The notes beneath the pieces are model-generated. The model was given only the letters and a program-made list of their open reading frames with translations. It was not told the DNA's origin and did no database searches. The translations under genes were made by a program, and so were the position numbers. Of a stretch of 64,000 nucleotides of DNA, positions 1 to 9,056 are shown piece by piece. How positions within the stretch are numbered: position 1 is the first letter of the stretch; the number at the start of each line of letters is the position of its first letter. The DNA lies in the IMG/VR virus record IMGVR_UViG_3300023243_000009, positions 1 through 64,000 of that record. One strand, written 5' to 3'. The stretch comes from a virus.

Positions 1-490
1 CTTCTGACATATCTTCAAGGTCAATTTCATCATCTTCCATATCCATATCTTCTTCCGAATCCATATCCATATCTTCTTCCGAATCCATATCCATATCTTC
101 ATCAGATTCTTCTTCTTTGAGGGTTTCTTTTTTAGAGGTTGATTCTTCTAATTCATTTTCGAGTTCTGCTAAGATTTCATCTAAATCCATGTCTTCATCC
201 ATTTCACGTTCGTATTCTGTTTCTCTTTCGGCTTTATTATCACCTCTAAAACCACTACGCATTACAGGGTTTGACATTTTTTCCTCGACCTTAACATCGT
301 CTTTAGCTTCTTCCATCTCGTTGTAATCTTCTTCCATTTCTTCTCTTTCCATTGCTTCTATTTTACTAGAGAACATTTCTTGGACTTTTGGGGAGAATGC
401 TTCTTCGAGAGCGAATTTAGCATTTGCTATCGCAGATTCTTTGATTGATTTAGCATCAGCGATTGCTTCTTTTAAAAAGTTTTTATTCAT
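1..490 (-). CDS. Prohead core scaffold-like protein (T4 gp22 position), C-terminus outside window
   Basis: Open from the ATG at 490 to the left window edge, so the C-terminus is missing. The first ~160 residues start MNKNFLKEAIADAKSIKESA and become extremely acidic, with repeated DMDMDSEE blocks. It follows the gp21-type protease gene in transcription order, exactly where T4 places gene 22, the main prohead scaffold, and acidic helical composition fits a scaffold digested after assembly. No domain is recognised; the call rests on synteny and composition. Two hairpins lie just upstream of the start. Confidence 0.6.
   Translation of the reverse strand, partial: MNKNFLKEAIADAKSIKESAIANAKFALEEAFSPKVQEMFSSKIEAMEREEMEEDYNEMEEAKDDVKVEEKMSNPVMRSGFRGDNKAERETEYEREMDEDMDLDEILAELENELEESTSKKETLKEEESDEDMDMDSEEDMDMDSEEDMDMEDDEIDLEDMSE
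37..108. repeat. 24-bp in-frame tandem repeat in scaffold-like gene
   Basis: Two exact 24-base copies (37-60 and 61-84) plus a third partial copy (85-107). On the coding strand each encodes DMDMDSEE. Such repeats expand and contract by replication slippage, so the number of acidic blocks may vary between related phages. Confidence 0.85.
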
Positions 491-517
491 TTTTCCTAAA
501 TTTTTTGTTGGGAAACT

Positions 518-584
518 ACGTTTATTGAGAAACGTAATAGGGATTATTTAATAATAATTTATCATGTCATATAAGAGATGACAT
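518..584 (-). promoter_or_regulatory. Two hairpins in the leader of the scaffold-like gene
   Basis: Inverted repeats at 518-523/530-535 (acgttt ... aaacgt) and 564-570/578-584 (atgtcat ... atgacat) lie between the protease terminator and the scaffold-like ATG at 490. They would form hairpins in the leader of that gene. A role in mRNA stability, processing or translation is inference. Confidence 0.4.
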
Positions 585-610
585 ATTGTGATAATACGTA
601 TGTGGAGGGG

Positions 611-643
611 GGTAAAACACAAAAAGCACTCAAAAAGAGCGCT
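611..643 (-). terminator. Rho-independent terminator after prohead protease gene
   Basis: On the minus strand, AGCGCTC - TTTTT loop - GAGTGCT (7 bp with one G-U pair, 625-643) is followed by a T-rich run, TTTTTGTGTTTTACC. It sits about 50 bases after the protease stop codon and before the scaffold-like gene, so it may modulate read-through between the two. Confidence 0.65.
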
Positions 644-690
644 CAATGTTTAAAATCCACAGGTGGAGATGTTTTTTCGTATTATTTATT

Positions 691-1293
691 TTATATAATA
701 GGACATACCCCATAGGAACATAATATTTCACCTAATATGGTACTTACTTCTTGGTATCTATCTTGTGCTTTAAATTCTTGACTTTCTTTTACTAAATTCA
801 TAAATGAATCGGGATTTGATGGGGTTGAAACAAAATCCCAACACAGCAATTCAAAATCATCTTGCACTTCCATTAACCCACCTACATCTTTAAGTGAACC
901 CATTCCTCTAGATGATACACCCACAGTAATACCACTTTCAACTAATGCTTTAAGTATGTTTCCATTTGGGGTGGGTAATATTTCTATCTTACCCATCACA
1001 TTATCCCCATCCCACCACATATCTGCAATGTTATGGGATACGTTTTTGAGATTGATTACTGATGATTCTGGGTGATCTAATTCCCCCATAGCTCTGTGTT
1101 CTTTAACTAATGGGAGATATTTAGCTATTTCTCTTTCCCATAATTCTCTTGAGTAATATCTACCATTTCCATTTTTAACCTCGGCTGTGGCTAAAATACC
1201 CTCAACTAAAGGAAGTCCTCTATTGGATTTATTTTCAGACAGTCTTGATCTAACTGGTTTGAAAATGTGGGTTTCTACAAGGATTTTTTTCAT
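691..1293 (-). CDS. 21: Prohead maturation protease, T4 gp21-like (peptidase S80)
   Basis: This serine protease of the prohead core would cut the scaffold, capsid and internal proteins during head maturation, typically after [L/I]xE in T4. Two family motifs are visible: GELDHPESS with the presumed catalytic His74, and GVSSRGMGS with the presumed catalytic Ser at 127 or 128. The length of 200 residues fits gp21 (about 212). It lies between the portal-side head genes and the scaffold-like gene, as in T4. The C-terminus ends in an unusual Cys-containing tail (CSYGVCPII). A terminator follows. Its target consensus recurs near the N-termini of several proteins encoded at 14.2-15.8 kb. Confidence 0.92.
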   Translation of the reverse strand: MKKILVETHIFKPVRSRLSENKSNRGLPLVEGILATAEVKNGNGRYYSRELWEREIAKYLPLVKEHRAMGELDHPESSVINLKNVSHNIADMWWDGDNVMGKIEILPTPNGNILKALVESGITVGVSSRGMGSLKDVGGLMEVQDDFELLCWDFVSTPSNPDSFMNLVKESQEFKAQDRYQEVSTILGEILCSYGVCPII

Positions 1294-1307
1294 GTTAGGT
1301 TTTAAAT

Positions 1308-2387
1308 TTATGTTCTATCATTTGTTCGTAATTTATCTAAAACTGCTTCGTATTCACCATCCGACTCATCATCTTCACTTACCATTTCTTTTTTGGTATA
1401 AGATTTACCACACATTTTTTCATACAATTTTTCCATCACTGTTTTTCTTTTTTCTAAAAGATTGATTTCTTTTTGCATTTCTTTAATTTTCTTTTTATCC
1501 ATTAACTCAGATAAGCTGTCATCTTCAGATACCATTGAGATTCTTTCATTTTTACTTGAAATGATGTCATCCAGAGCTTCTATTTGTATTTCTAAGGTGG
1601 CAATCCTACCATTTTTATCTATTTCGGCTAATTTAGAATCTGTTGTTTCTTTTTTAGCCTTTTTTGGTGATTTCTTTTTGGGATTTTTTTCTCCTAATGG
1701 CATATTCTCCATTAAATCTACTAATGATATCCTTTTATTTTCTTTAATTGTTAAATAACCCGTACCTGTTTCTCCTTTTGGAAATTCTTTTTTAGTTGCT
1801 TCACCATAACCCCCACCCACACCTGGGTTTTTTATTTGAGTTGGTTTAAGCCCGGGTTGGTCTTTACTATATCCAATTCCTTTAATGCCGAATTGAGCTT
1901 CCTCAACATAATATTGTGGGTTATTATCAATGTTTTTAATAACTAAAGCAATTAATTCTTGTTTTGTTTTACCAACATTAGCTTCATCTATAAGTTCCGT
2001 GTAATATCCTTGACGGAATTGTTCACCTGATACATTATTGAGAAGTTTATCATCTTTATAATCATATCCTTTATCAGGAGCCTGGAGGTTTGTTACTTGT
2101 TTAGATGTTTGTTTCTCAACAGCTTTAACCTTTGCTTCTTCTTCAGAAATTATATTCATATTTTTATCAAATATAGAGAACCAATCTGGTTTTTTATTTG
2201 AGGTGGTTGCTACACCCCATAGATTTTCTGATATAATAGAACGTTTTGTAAGGATTGAAGTGGCTTCATCAAAATCAGCTGAGTTGCGAACTAAATTTGG
2301 GTAGTTTTTTTTAACTTCCTTAAGGAAAATTTCCTTACTTCCTTTACCTTTTTTAATTAGGTTGTATTGGTTTTGTAGTGTTTTCAT
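1308..2387 (-). CDS. Head-region protein, Lys/Glu-rich with C-terminal coiled coil
   Basis: Unrecognised 359-residue protein between portal and protease genes, 14 bases upstream of the protease start. The N-terminal ~60 residues (QNQYNLIKKGKGSKEIFLKE, then FDEATSILTKR and IISENLWG) look like a compact helical module. A Gly/Lys-rich middle follows, and residues ~250-330 are heptad-like and highly charged. The motif MVSEDD occurs twice near the C-terminus. Location suggests a prohead core or head-completion protein, perhaps a substrate of the neighbouring protease. That is inference from position only. Confidence 0.7.
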   Translation of the reverse strand: MKTLQNQYNLIKKGKGSKEIFLKEVKKNYPNLVRNSADFDEATSILTKRSIISENLWGVATTSNKKPDWFSIFDKNMNIISEEEAKVKAVEKQTSKQVTNLQAPDKGYDYKDDKLLNNVSGEQFRQGYYTELIDEANVGKTKQELIALVIKNIDNNPQYYVEEAQFGIKGIGYSKDQPGLKPTQIKNPGVGGGYGEATKKEFPKGETGTGYLTIKENKRISLVDLMENMPLGEKNPKKKSPKKAKKETTDSKLAEIDKNGRIATLEIQIEALDDIISSKNERISMVSEDDSLSELMDKKKIKEMQKEINLLEKRKTVMEKLYEKMCGKSYTKKEMVSEDDESDGEYEAVLDKLRTNDRT

Positions 2388-2390
2388 TTA

Positions 2391-3278
2391 TTATTCTTTT
2401 AATAGGTCTTTAATATCTTTTATATAATCCAAAACTAAATCTGTTGGTTTAATAACTGTATATGATGAAGGGTTATTATTATAGTAATTAATAGCTTCAT
2501 TTTTAGCGTTACTTAACATCTTATAAATATCATTCATTTCATGTTCGATTAAATCAAACGCATTAATTCTTTCACTTTGAAAATCCTTAGAGGTTTGACT
2601 AACTTCAAATAAATCTACAACTTCTAACCCTGATCCTTTAATTTTTTTTGGAACTAGCCTATATTTAAACTGTTTAATATAAGCATTATCTTTAACACCA
2701 TCCTTAGATGATTTAGGACCTGGTCCTAAACTAGAACCTGCATTTTCTTTAACTTCTTTATATCCTACTTTGGTATAAGCTTTATCATTTGTTTTTTGAC
2801 CCTTTAACCTAAAAGCGTAAGGGGTTGAATATTGTCCCCCCACACCACCCGAAAAGTTGGATGAGCCTACTCCCCCACCAGTACCAGATATTTCTCTTAA
2901 TTGATCTTTTATCTGTCTATATTGGTCGGGGTAGCTTGTTCTAAGGTGTGTTCTATATTTATTGAATATATCTCTGAAATCGATTAGGATATTTTGAATT
3001 ATTTCATCATTACGGGCGTCATCTGTACTTAGAAGTTGTTTTAATGATTTTAAAGCAGTATACATTTTCTCTAATGAATCACCAAAACTAGCTAATTTAA
3101 TAACTTTATGGGTAACACCATTAGTTACTTTATCTACATTTGTAGTTTTATAGTAAGTATCTAAATTACTAGTAAAGAAATCATGTTCAACATCAATAGG
3201 CCCATACTTATCCTCAAGTCGTTTGAGTAAAGCTTGGTCTACGTCTTTAGGTTTAAGTTGTTCATTTATATTATCCAT
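2391..3278 (-). CDS. Head-region structural protein, unknown function
   Basis: The 295-residue product is not recognised. N-terminal ~130 residues are helical and charged. A glycine-rich linker (GTGGGVGSSNFSGGVGG, about 131-147) follows, then a C-terminal domain with alternating hydrophobic strands and a helical end. It overlaps the upstream gene by 8 bases and is 3 bases from the next start, so it is translationally coupled in the portal-to-protease operon. Candidate for a minor capsid or prohead core protein. Confidence 0.7.
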   Translation of the reverse strand: MDNINEQLKPKDVDQALLKRLEDKYGPIDVEHDFFTSNLDTYYKTTNVDKVTNGVTHKVIKLASFGDSLEKMYTALKSLKQLLSTDDARNDEIIQNILIDFRDIFNKYRTHLRTSYPDQYRQIKDQLREISGTGGGVGSSNFSGGVGGQYSTPYAFRLKGQKTNDKAYTKVGYKEVKENAGSSLGPGPKSSKDGVKDNAYIKQFKYRLVPKKIKGSGLEVVDLFEVSQTSKDFQSERINAFDLIEHEMNDIYKMLSNAKNEAINYYNNNPSSYTVIKPTDLVLDYIKDIKDLLKE

Positions 3279-4131
3279 GTACCTTTTTTAATTCCCCCAA
3301 CAATGAGTGATATTGTAACAAATTTACTAAACTATCGCTTTTAATGTTTGAATTTTTATCTAGTTCTTTGATTAATTTAGAAACTTCTATTAATTTAATT
3401 TTTACAACTTCACTTTTAGTGACCTTAATCTCTTTTTGAATTGTTTCAATTATAAAAGCTACCTCTTTATTATAAAAGGCTTTAAGTGAAGGTGTATTGT
3501 CTACGGATTCAATAAATTCTTTAAGGACCCCTTTTTGTCGTGGGTTTAGTGAAGAATATTTTTCATTGAACTTTTCTAGTAAAACATAATATGTTAGAGT
3601 ACGTAAATCTTTATCATAAGATTTAAATTCTTCAATTATGTCGCCTTTAACATCATCTCTTTCAACTGGTGCTTTTGTTAAAAATTCTAATAATGTAACT
3701 TTATTATCTATGATTTGGTTAGGGTTGATTAGTCTATCAGTGTTGTATGTCTCGAATAATGTATAAAGAGAGGCTTGTGCCTTATAATCATTTAATTTAG
3801 TTTTAAATAAATCTTCTACATTATAATGTTCCTTTAATTCACTAATTAGATTATATTTTTCCTTTCTAATTCTAGTCCTATTAAGTTTTTTAGATGTTTC
3901 TAATATTGTAGAAAGTATAACATTAGCTCGGTTTTCATTTAGGTTTTTAGACTTAAATATAGTTTCATACAATTTATACTCCTTTCCTAATTCTGTATTA
4001 ACGAAATATTTTTTCAATATTCCTATAGAGGGTGAATCTTTCCCAGATAAAGTCTCTGAGGTGATTTTCCTCACTAAGACTTCAAATAGAATCCCAGTGT
4101 TTTTGTATTTCGAGTGTTTTATATACATCAA
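3271..4131 (-). CDS. Head-region protein, all-helical, unknown function
   Basis: A 286-residue, Lys/Leu/Glu-rich, predominantly helical protein (MMYIKHSKYKNTGILFEVLV at the start). No known catalytic motif is seen. It starts 3 bases after the stop of the short gene upstream and overlaps the next gene by 8 bases, so it belongs to the same cotranscribed head block. In T4 the portal-protease interval holds the small genes 67 and 68; here it holds four genes, three of them much larger. Confidence 0.7.
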   Translation of the reverse strand: MMYIKHSKYKNTGILFEVLVRKITSETLSGKDSPSIGILKKYFVNTELGKEYKLYETIFKSKNLNENRANVILSTILETSKKLNRTRIRKEKYNLISELKEHYNVEDLFKTKLNDYKAQASLYTLFETYNTDRLINPNQIIDNKVTLLEFLTKAPVERDDVKGDIIEEFKSYDKDLRTLTYYVLLEKFNEKYSSLNPRQKGVLKEFIESVDNTPSLKAFYNKEVAFIIETIQKEIKVTKSEVVKIKLIEVSKLIKELDKNSNIKSDSLVNLLQYHSLLGELKKVHG

Positions 4132-4134
4132 TCC

Positions 4135-4350
4135 TTATTTTTTCTTTATTTCCCTGTATACTGATAATAGACCTTCGATTTCGTCCAAATATCGAGTCGC
4201 ACTATCTATTTTTGAGCTCAACACATTTACTAAATGTAATTCTGATGTGAACTGTCTCGGGTTATTAGCCAAAGGGATTTGTTTTTTACTAGGCTCATTC
4301 TTAAGAAGTTGTTTCTTAATATCTAAAAGCGTTTTAATCGTTTCCTTCAT
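4135..4350 (-). CDS. Short helical protein behind a late promoter, directly after portal gene
   Basis: A 71-residue helical protein (MKETIKTLLDIKKQLLKNEP ... LLSVYREIKKK). It occupies the place of T4 gp67 (prohead core), but no sequence similarity is claimed. A late-promoter-like ATATTTATAA lies at 4367-4376, 17 bases before the ATG, so the portal-distal head genes can be transcribed from their own late start. Confidence 0.7.
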   Translation of the reverse strand: MKETIKTLLDIKKQLLKNEPSKKQIPLANNPRQFTSELHLVNVLSSKIDSATRYLDEIEGLLSVYREIKKK

Positions 4351-4383
4351 ATCAATCCTTATTTATTTATAAATATATTAGAA

Positions 4384-6273
4384 TTACTGTCCCTTAATAT
4401 TTTTTTCATCAAGTAACGATTCATGGGATTTGTCTTGTTCGAATACTAACTTTTTACTATTTACTGGTATTTGATTCAACATACCTTTATGTTGGATAAC
4501 TCGTAAATTATTCTCCATTGTTAGTGGGGTATTTTTAGTGTCATTATAATCTTTCTTCATCCCACCAACACCTAGTCTATCCTTACCAAAATTATCATCT
4601 TGAGTATTACGTTTTGACACCTTTTCTTTTGGGCGACCTAGTGGGTTTTTCTCATCATATACTTCTGGTTTTGGGATATTTCCTGGATCTGATTCCATTC
4701 TACCCTTACCATATAGAGAAGCTAAATCATGAGGTGTACCGTATGATTTACCAGTTTCAACAGGGTCATTACCTTCAGCTTCAATTTGATTTATACGGAA
4801 CTTACGTTTAGCATCTTCTCTAATTAAATCCCTGAAATCATCATATTGATCTTCACTCAAATGGAATAGATGATCATAAATAAAATCAGTTGGGAAGAGA
4901 TTAGTTTCTGTCATTTGAGCCGCTAAGTCCATTTTTTCTTTCATCAATGCAACTCTTTCTTGGTCATATATAATCGAAGGGGTTGTTAATGATAATTCAA
5001 AATTAGCTAATTGTTCTTCTCTATAACCCTGTGTATACAGGTGAACTAATGCTATTTTGTATAATTCGGATACTACAATTCTTTGAATACGTTCGATTGT
5101 GCGAGCGAATCTAATATCTTGCGCCGCGAGTGTGGCTTTGCCATCTGTATTTTCATCATAACCCATAAAGGCTTTAGGTACTTTAAGAGCGGCAAATAGT
5201 TTATCTCTTAAGTAGTTAACATCCTCAATACCATCCCACTGTAGGCCATTTGCACTTTCAATTTTAGTACTTGAATCATTTCCTCTAACAGGGATGTAAT
5301 AATCTTCAAGTAGATTTTGCATGTTATATCTTAAATTATACTCCCCGGTTTTCTCATCAACGTGGGGTGTACGTTTTAATTTACTTAATGTTTTTTCCAT
5401 AAATGCATCTACTTCATTTGGAGGTATTGCCCCAACATTCATGTAGAAAATACGTTTTTCAGGGGCACGAACAATTCTATGAATTAACATTGCATCCTCC
5501 ATTAAAACATACTGTTTAAACAACTTACGTGCGGGTTCAATATAACTCCTACCATAAGGTAAGAAGTTCATATCCGTTAATAAACGAAAGTGAGACATTT
5601 CATAATTGTCAAATATAATTGAGTTTGCTCTGTCTTGTGTCTGTCCTGGTACGTTGTAATATCCTGTATCGGATGCTGATATTCCTTCGGGGTCAAATCG
5701 GAATCTAATTTCATTTGGGTTATCTTTATTTACACCCTCTAGTCTTTCAATATGAAATGCTGTGTAAGGTATAACATTATAAATACCAAATTTCTCAGCG
5801 ATTTCTAATTTTAAGAAAAAGTCACCATATTTGCAAAGATTGCGAACCCAAGGCCAGAGGTTGAATTCAATATTTAATACATCATAAAATAAATTATAAA
5901 GTATTTTTTGAATATCTTCATCAGGGGATTTAATTTGTAATACTTCACCCATATCATTTTTAAGGGTGGATTCATCAGCAATTATGTCTAGAGCAGATGC
6001 TATAATTGCATCTGTATCCATTGCATCATACTCCGAATAAAGCATAGGTCTTAAGTACTGGTAATTGAATCCAGATTGCTGACCATATAGGGAGGTGGAT
6101 GAATTAGTGTAGATTTTATTAAACCTATCAACTAGTGAATTTGTTTCAATTTCACCCGATTGTTGAATTTTATTTATATCAAAAACATTTAATTGGTTGT
6201 CTCCAGTATTGCGAATAATTACATCTGTAGAAAATAATCTTTTTAATCTCGGGAATAATCCTTTATCTGCCAT
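4384..6273 (-). CDS. 20: Portal protein, T4 gp20-like
   Basis: This is the dodecameric portal vertex protein, the channel for DNA packaging and ejection and the docking site for terminase and neck. The 629-residue length is close to that of gp20 (524) with an added polar C-terminal tail. Features typical of the family include LYSEYDAMDTDAIIASALDI near residues 77-97, the WPWVRNLCKYGDFFLKL segment, and the stem/clip region around MLIHRIVRAPEKRIFYMNVG. It follows the terminase gene by 20 bases and has a late promoter motif at 6285-6294. In T4 the sheath and tube genes lie between 17 and 20; here they do not. Confidence 0.95.
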   Translation of the reverse strand: MADKGLFPRLKRLFSTDVIIRNTGDNQLNVFDINKIQQSGEIETNSLVDRFNKIYTNSSTSLYGQQSGFNYQYLRPMLYSEYDAMDTDAIIASALDIIADESTLKNDMGEVLQIKSPDEDIQKILYNLFYDVLNIEFNLWPWVRNLCKYGDFFLKLEIAEKFGIYNVIPYTAFHIERLEGVNKDNPNEIRFRFDPEGISASDTGYYNVPGQTQDRANSIIFDNYEMSHFRLLTDMNFLPYGRSYIEPARKLFKQYVLMEDAMLIHRIVRAPEKRIFYMNVGAIPPNEVDAFMEKTLSKLKRTPHVDEKTGEYNLRYNMQNLLEDYYIPVRGNDSSTKIESANGLQWDGIEDVNYLRDKLFAALKVPKAFMGYDENTDGKATLAAQDIRFARTIERIQRIVVSELYKIALVHLYTQGYREEQLANFELSLTTPSIIYDQERVALMKEKMDLAAQMTETNLFPTDFIYDHLFHLSEDQYDDFRDLIREDAKRKFRINQIEAEGNDPVETGKSYGTPHDLASLYGKGRMESDPGNIPKPEVYDEKNPLGRPKEKVSKRNTQDDNFGKDRLGVGGMKKDYNDTKNTPLTMENNLRVIQHKGMLNQIPVNSKKLVFEQDKSHESLLDEKNIKGQ

Positions 6274-6284
6274 TTTTTATTTTT

Positions 6285-6294
6285 TTATAAATAT
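6285..6294 (-). promoter_or_regulatory. Late promoter ATATTTATAA before portal gene
   Basis: The minus strand reads ATATTTATAA 11 bases before the portal ATG, matching the T4 late consensus TATAAATA in its extended, reverse-readable form. It overlaps the last bases of the terminase gene. Presumed target of the gp55-like sigma factor encoded at 49884-50597. Confidence 0.65.
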
Positions 6295-9056
6295 TATAAA
6301 AGCCATTGAATGCTTTCATTTTTACCCCCAATTTCTTGTGTGTAGGGGTTGGTTATACTATTATGTGAATATACCCCACTATAGTTTGATTTATTGGATT
6401 TTATCCCACCTAATGTTGCTCTAGCCATATCTAAACTCTGTTGTTGGAATTTTAATGAAGTATCTCTCAGAAACATACCGACTGAGAATGGCATAACCAA
6501 GTCATCATTGTAGCCACTTTGGGCTTCTGGTCTTCCATTCTTCCAAACGAACACTTTCATCTCTTCTACTAAACGTTTTGAGCGAATTGTTACTGATCTA
6601 TCACCAACAAATTCTCTGAATTTATTAATGCAAAGGGGTCTAGTTCTCATTGACATTGTAAATCCTGGGATCATTTCACTATTACCTTCATAAACACGAA
6701 GATATGATTCTGCCGTAATTTGGTCTCCTTTTGGTGAGTGGTATAAATTATTATACTCTCTCTCTTGTATTGCATCTAGAGTTGCCCATCCAATATTAGC
6801 ATTTTCTACTACCAACATCCCATTATTATATTCTGTAGCTAAACCTGTGAGGAAATAACCGAATTCTTTTGGGGGTAATTGGCCTTTATATTCTGCAACT
6901 TGTGTATTTGTTTGTATATCTATCACATGACATGCCGAGAAATCTTTACCATCTCCCCGGGCAACATCTGCTATAATCATATATTCTCTAGAGTAGTCAG
7001 CTGGTTCCCAAATCCATAAGTTTTGGTCTACACCTCTTCTCTCTAATGGTTCTTTTACAGTTGTTGAACTTATAAATTCTAACCATTCACTATAAAATAC
7101 AGTATCACCTGATGTGTTAAAATCACAGTCACAATTATGTACTATTCCATATTCTGTTACATATGTATGAGTATTTTCTATTTCTAGGTTAAATACTTCT
7201 AATGTTCTAGGAGAGGGGGTAAGTTTTAAACTTGTAAGAGGTTCAGATATAAATTCAAAATTACTATTTGAATTAGATTTCCCTATAGTATTAATTCTAC
7301 TCCAATCCTTTATCCTTTTACTAAATATCTTTTCATCCGAATTTATAATACTGTTAGTCCAAGTTAATGTAAAGTTATCTCTCCAACTATCCTTATCAGG
7401 GTTATTTGGGTTTTGTGATTTACCTTTTTTTAAGGTGACATTATGGATTCCTAAGATATTAGAAATATATAACATATCATATATTAATTTTTCGGATGTA
7501 AGGAGGAGTTGGACATTATATTCAGATTTTAACATCCCATCTCCAACTAACACCCCATCAAGTATACCTTTTAAGGTTTCTTCATTAGATGTAGAATATA
7601 AAAATTTACTTATATGTTTATTATAACTATATTTTCCCCCTTGAATACATAATTTTATAAAATTGTGGAAAATTTGATCTTTTATATATAATTTACTACT
7701 ACCCTCCCAAATTTTAGAAGTATAATATGAAAAATTTGTTATATTAAATTTCTCAGTTAATATTCTTTCAATTTCTAAAGGAAAACCTTCTCTTTCTGTC
7801 TTCCCATTAAATGAAAACTCAACTTTATTTTTAGCTAAAGATCCTTCTGATAAAAAACAGCCTATTAAAAATCCTAAATCATAATCAATTTTAATAAATC
7901 TGTTAATTTTACTAGTTTTTGTAAGCCATATAAATTTATCATCAATTTTTAAAGGGAATGATTTTGGAGAATTAGAAATAATATAATTTGAAAGATCAAT
8001 AGTTTTACATTCAACTTTGTATTCATCTACTTTAGGGAAATACTTAACCTTATTATTAGAATCTATAATTGAACCTACGTCTTCCCATTCTCCTAACATA
8101 TTGAGGAATGGGTGGTTTAAGGTGGTATATTTTTGAATGTTATTTAATCCCCCCTTTATTTCTATGGATTTGTCTGTAATATGGGAATGTTTTTTTATTA
8201 CTTTATTATAAGACCCATCATGGCTTAATACTAAATCTCCCAATTTAATATTTTTTATATATTGAGGGCCAAATTTTGTATATATTATTGTATCTTTACT
8301 AAAACATTCTTGTGCTGCTAGTCTAGGATCACCTAATAAGGTATCTTGAGCATCTCTCCATGTTTGGTCTCGTTCAGGGTGAACGTACCATGGAAGTTTA
8401 ATTGGTAAGAAATCGTTTTCTCCGGATTCTGCTTTAACCCATGTTTGATGAAACCAATTACCAGTACCATATGGGGTAGATAGTACAATAGCTCCACCCC
8501 CCGTAGCTAGAGTTTGCTGTGCAGAAGCCCACGTTTCACCAATGTTATCAATGAAGGCTGCTTCGTCAATTATTAGTAAAGATACTGCTTCTGAACGTGC
8601 TGCATCGGCATTTGAGGATTTTGCTTGTATTTTCGACCCATTAGAAAGTCTAAGGGATAATTTGTTATTTTCTACAGAGTCTACTTTTAACCATGAGGGT
8701 AAGTTTTCCCACATAAATTGTACCTTGGTTACTAAGTTTTTAGCTGTTGCTTGTGTTGTTGCTAGTGCTAATATATTTTTATCCTTATGGAAGGTCATTA
8801 ACCAAAGACCATAACCTGATACTAGAGTTGATATACCTAATTGTCTAGATTTTAATATAGTACTATAATCGTTGTTTTGAAATAACGCTAATACTTTTTC
8901 TTGAAAGGGGTACAGGTTAAACTGTATACGACCCCGTTGTGGGTGTTGTATATAACAGTATTTACGCATAAAATGTATGGGGTCTTTACAACATTTTAAA
9001 TACTCATGTCTAATTATTTTTTTAAAATCTTCAGCCATTATTTTCCAATTTTCCAA
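6294..9056 (-). CDS. 17: Terminase large subunit (T4 gp17-like) containing an intein
   Basis: The packaging motor ATPase and nuclease. The 920-residue ORF contains a 391-residue intein (residues 251-641), leaving a 529-residue mature terminase (T4 gp17: 610). The ATPase domain shows a Walker A variant SRQLGIST at 70-77 and a Walker B with catalytic Glu, LLIIDEAAFID at 160-170. The C-terminal RNase H-like nuclease begins with IIADVARGDGKD (Asp697). The intein sits between AAQE and CDCDF, in the linker before the nuclease. The start overlaps the previous gene by 19 bases. The terminase can function only after protein splicing. Confidence 0.95.
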   Translation of the reverse strand: MENWKIMAEDFKKIIRHEYLKCCKDPIHFMRKYCYIQHPQRGRIQFNLYPFQEKVLALFQNNDYSTILKSRQLGISTLVSGYGLWLMTFHKDKNILALATTQATAKNLVTKVQFMWENLPSWLKVDSVENNKLSLRLSNGSKIQAKSSNADAARSEAVSLLIIDEAAFIDNIGETWASAQQTLATGGGAIVLSTPYGTGNWFHQTWVKAESGENDFLPIKLPWYVHPERDQTWRDAQDTLLGDPRLAAQECFSKDTIIYTKFGPQYIKNIKLGDLVLSHDGSYNKVIKKHSHITDKSIEIKGGLNNIQKYTTLNHPFLNMLGEWEDVGSIIDSNNKVKYFPKVDEYKVECKTIDLSNYIISNSPKSFPLKIDDKFIWLTKTSKINRFIKIDYDLGFLIGCFLSEGSLAKNKVEFSFNGKTEREGFPLEIERILTEKFNITNFSYYTSKIWEGSSKLYIKDQIFHNFIKLCIQGGKYSYNKHISKFLYSTSNEETLKGILDGVLVGDGMLKSEYNVQLLLTSEKLIYDMLYISNILGIHNVTLKKGKSQNPNNPDKDSWRDNFTLTWTNSIINSDEKIFSKRIKDWSRINTIGKSNSNSNFEFISEPLTSLKLTPSPRTLEVFNLEIENTHTYVTEYGIVHNCDCDFNTSGDTVFYSEWLEFISSTTVKEPLERRGVDQNLWIWEPADYSREYMIIADVARGDGKDFSACHVIDIQTNTQVAEYKGQLPPKEFGYFLTGLATEYNNGMLVVENANIGWATLDAIQEREYNNLYHSPKGDQITAESYLRVYEGNSEMIPGFTMSMRTRPLCINKFREFVGDRSVTIRSKRLVEEMKVFVWKNGRPEAQSGYNDDLVMPFSVGMFLRDTSLKFQQQSLDMARATLGGIKSNKSNYSGVYSHNSITNPYTQEIGGKNESIQWLL
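7134..8306 (-). mobile_element. LAGLIDADG intein in terminase large subunit
   Basis: The insertion starts at Cys251 (block A, CFSKDTIIYTKFGPQ) and ends VHN641 followed by Cys642, the expected N- and C-splice junctions. Block B is visible as YTTLNHPF (His315). Two LAGLIDADG-type helices, LGFLIGCFLSEGS (about 394-406) and LKGILDGVLVGDGML (about 495-509), indicate a homing endonuclease domain. Removing it restores AAQE-CDCDFNTSG, continuous with the terminase family. All splice residues are present (Cys1, penultimate His, terminal Asn, +1 Cys), so the element looks splicing-competent. Both second acidic residues of the endonuclease helices (E and D) are present, so nuclease activity is plausible. 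Confidence 0.93.

Noticed and set aside
1187-1758. Plus-strand ORFs opposite the protease and the upstream head gene
   Set aside because: Hydrophobic low-complexity shadows of Lys/Glu-rich minus-strand coding sequence.
4430-6273. Alternative reading of the portal C-terminal tail as a separate gene
   Set aside because: The frame is continuous and the tail composition matches extensions of gp20-like proteins; no internal promoter or start context favours a split.
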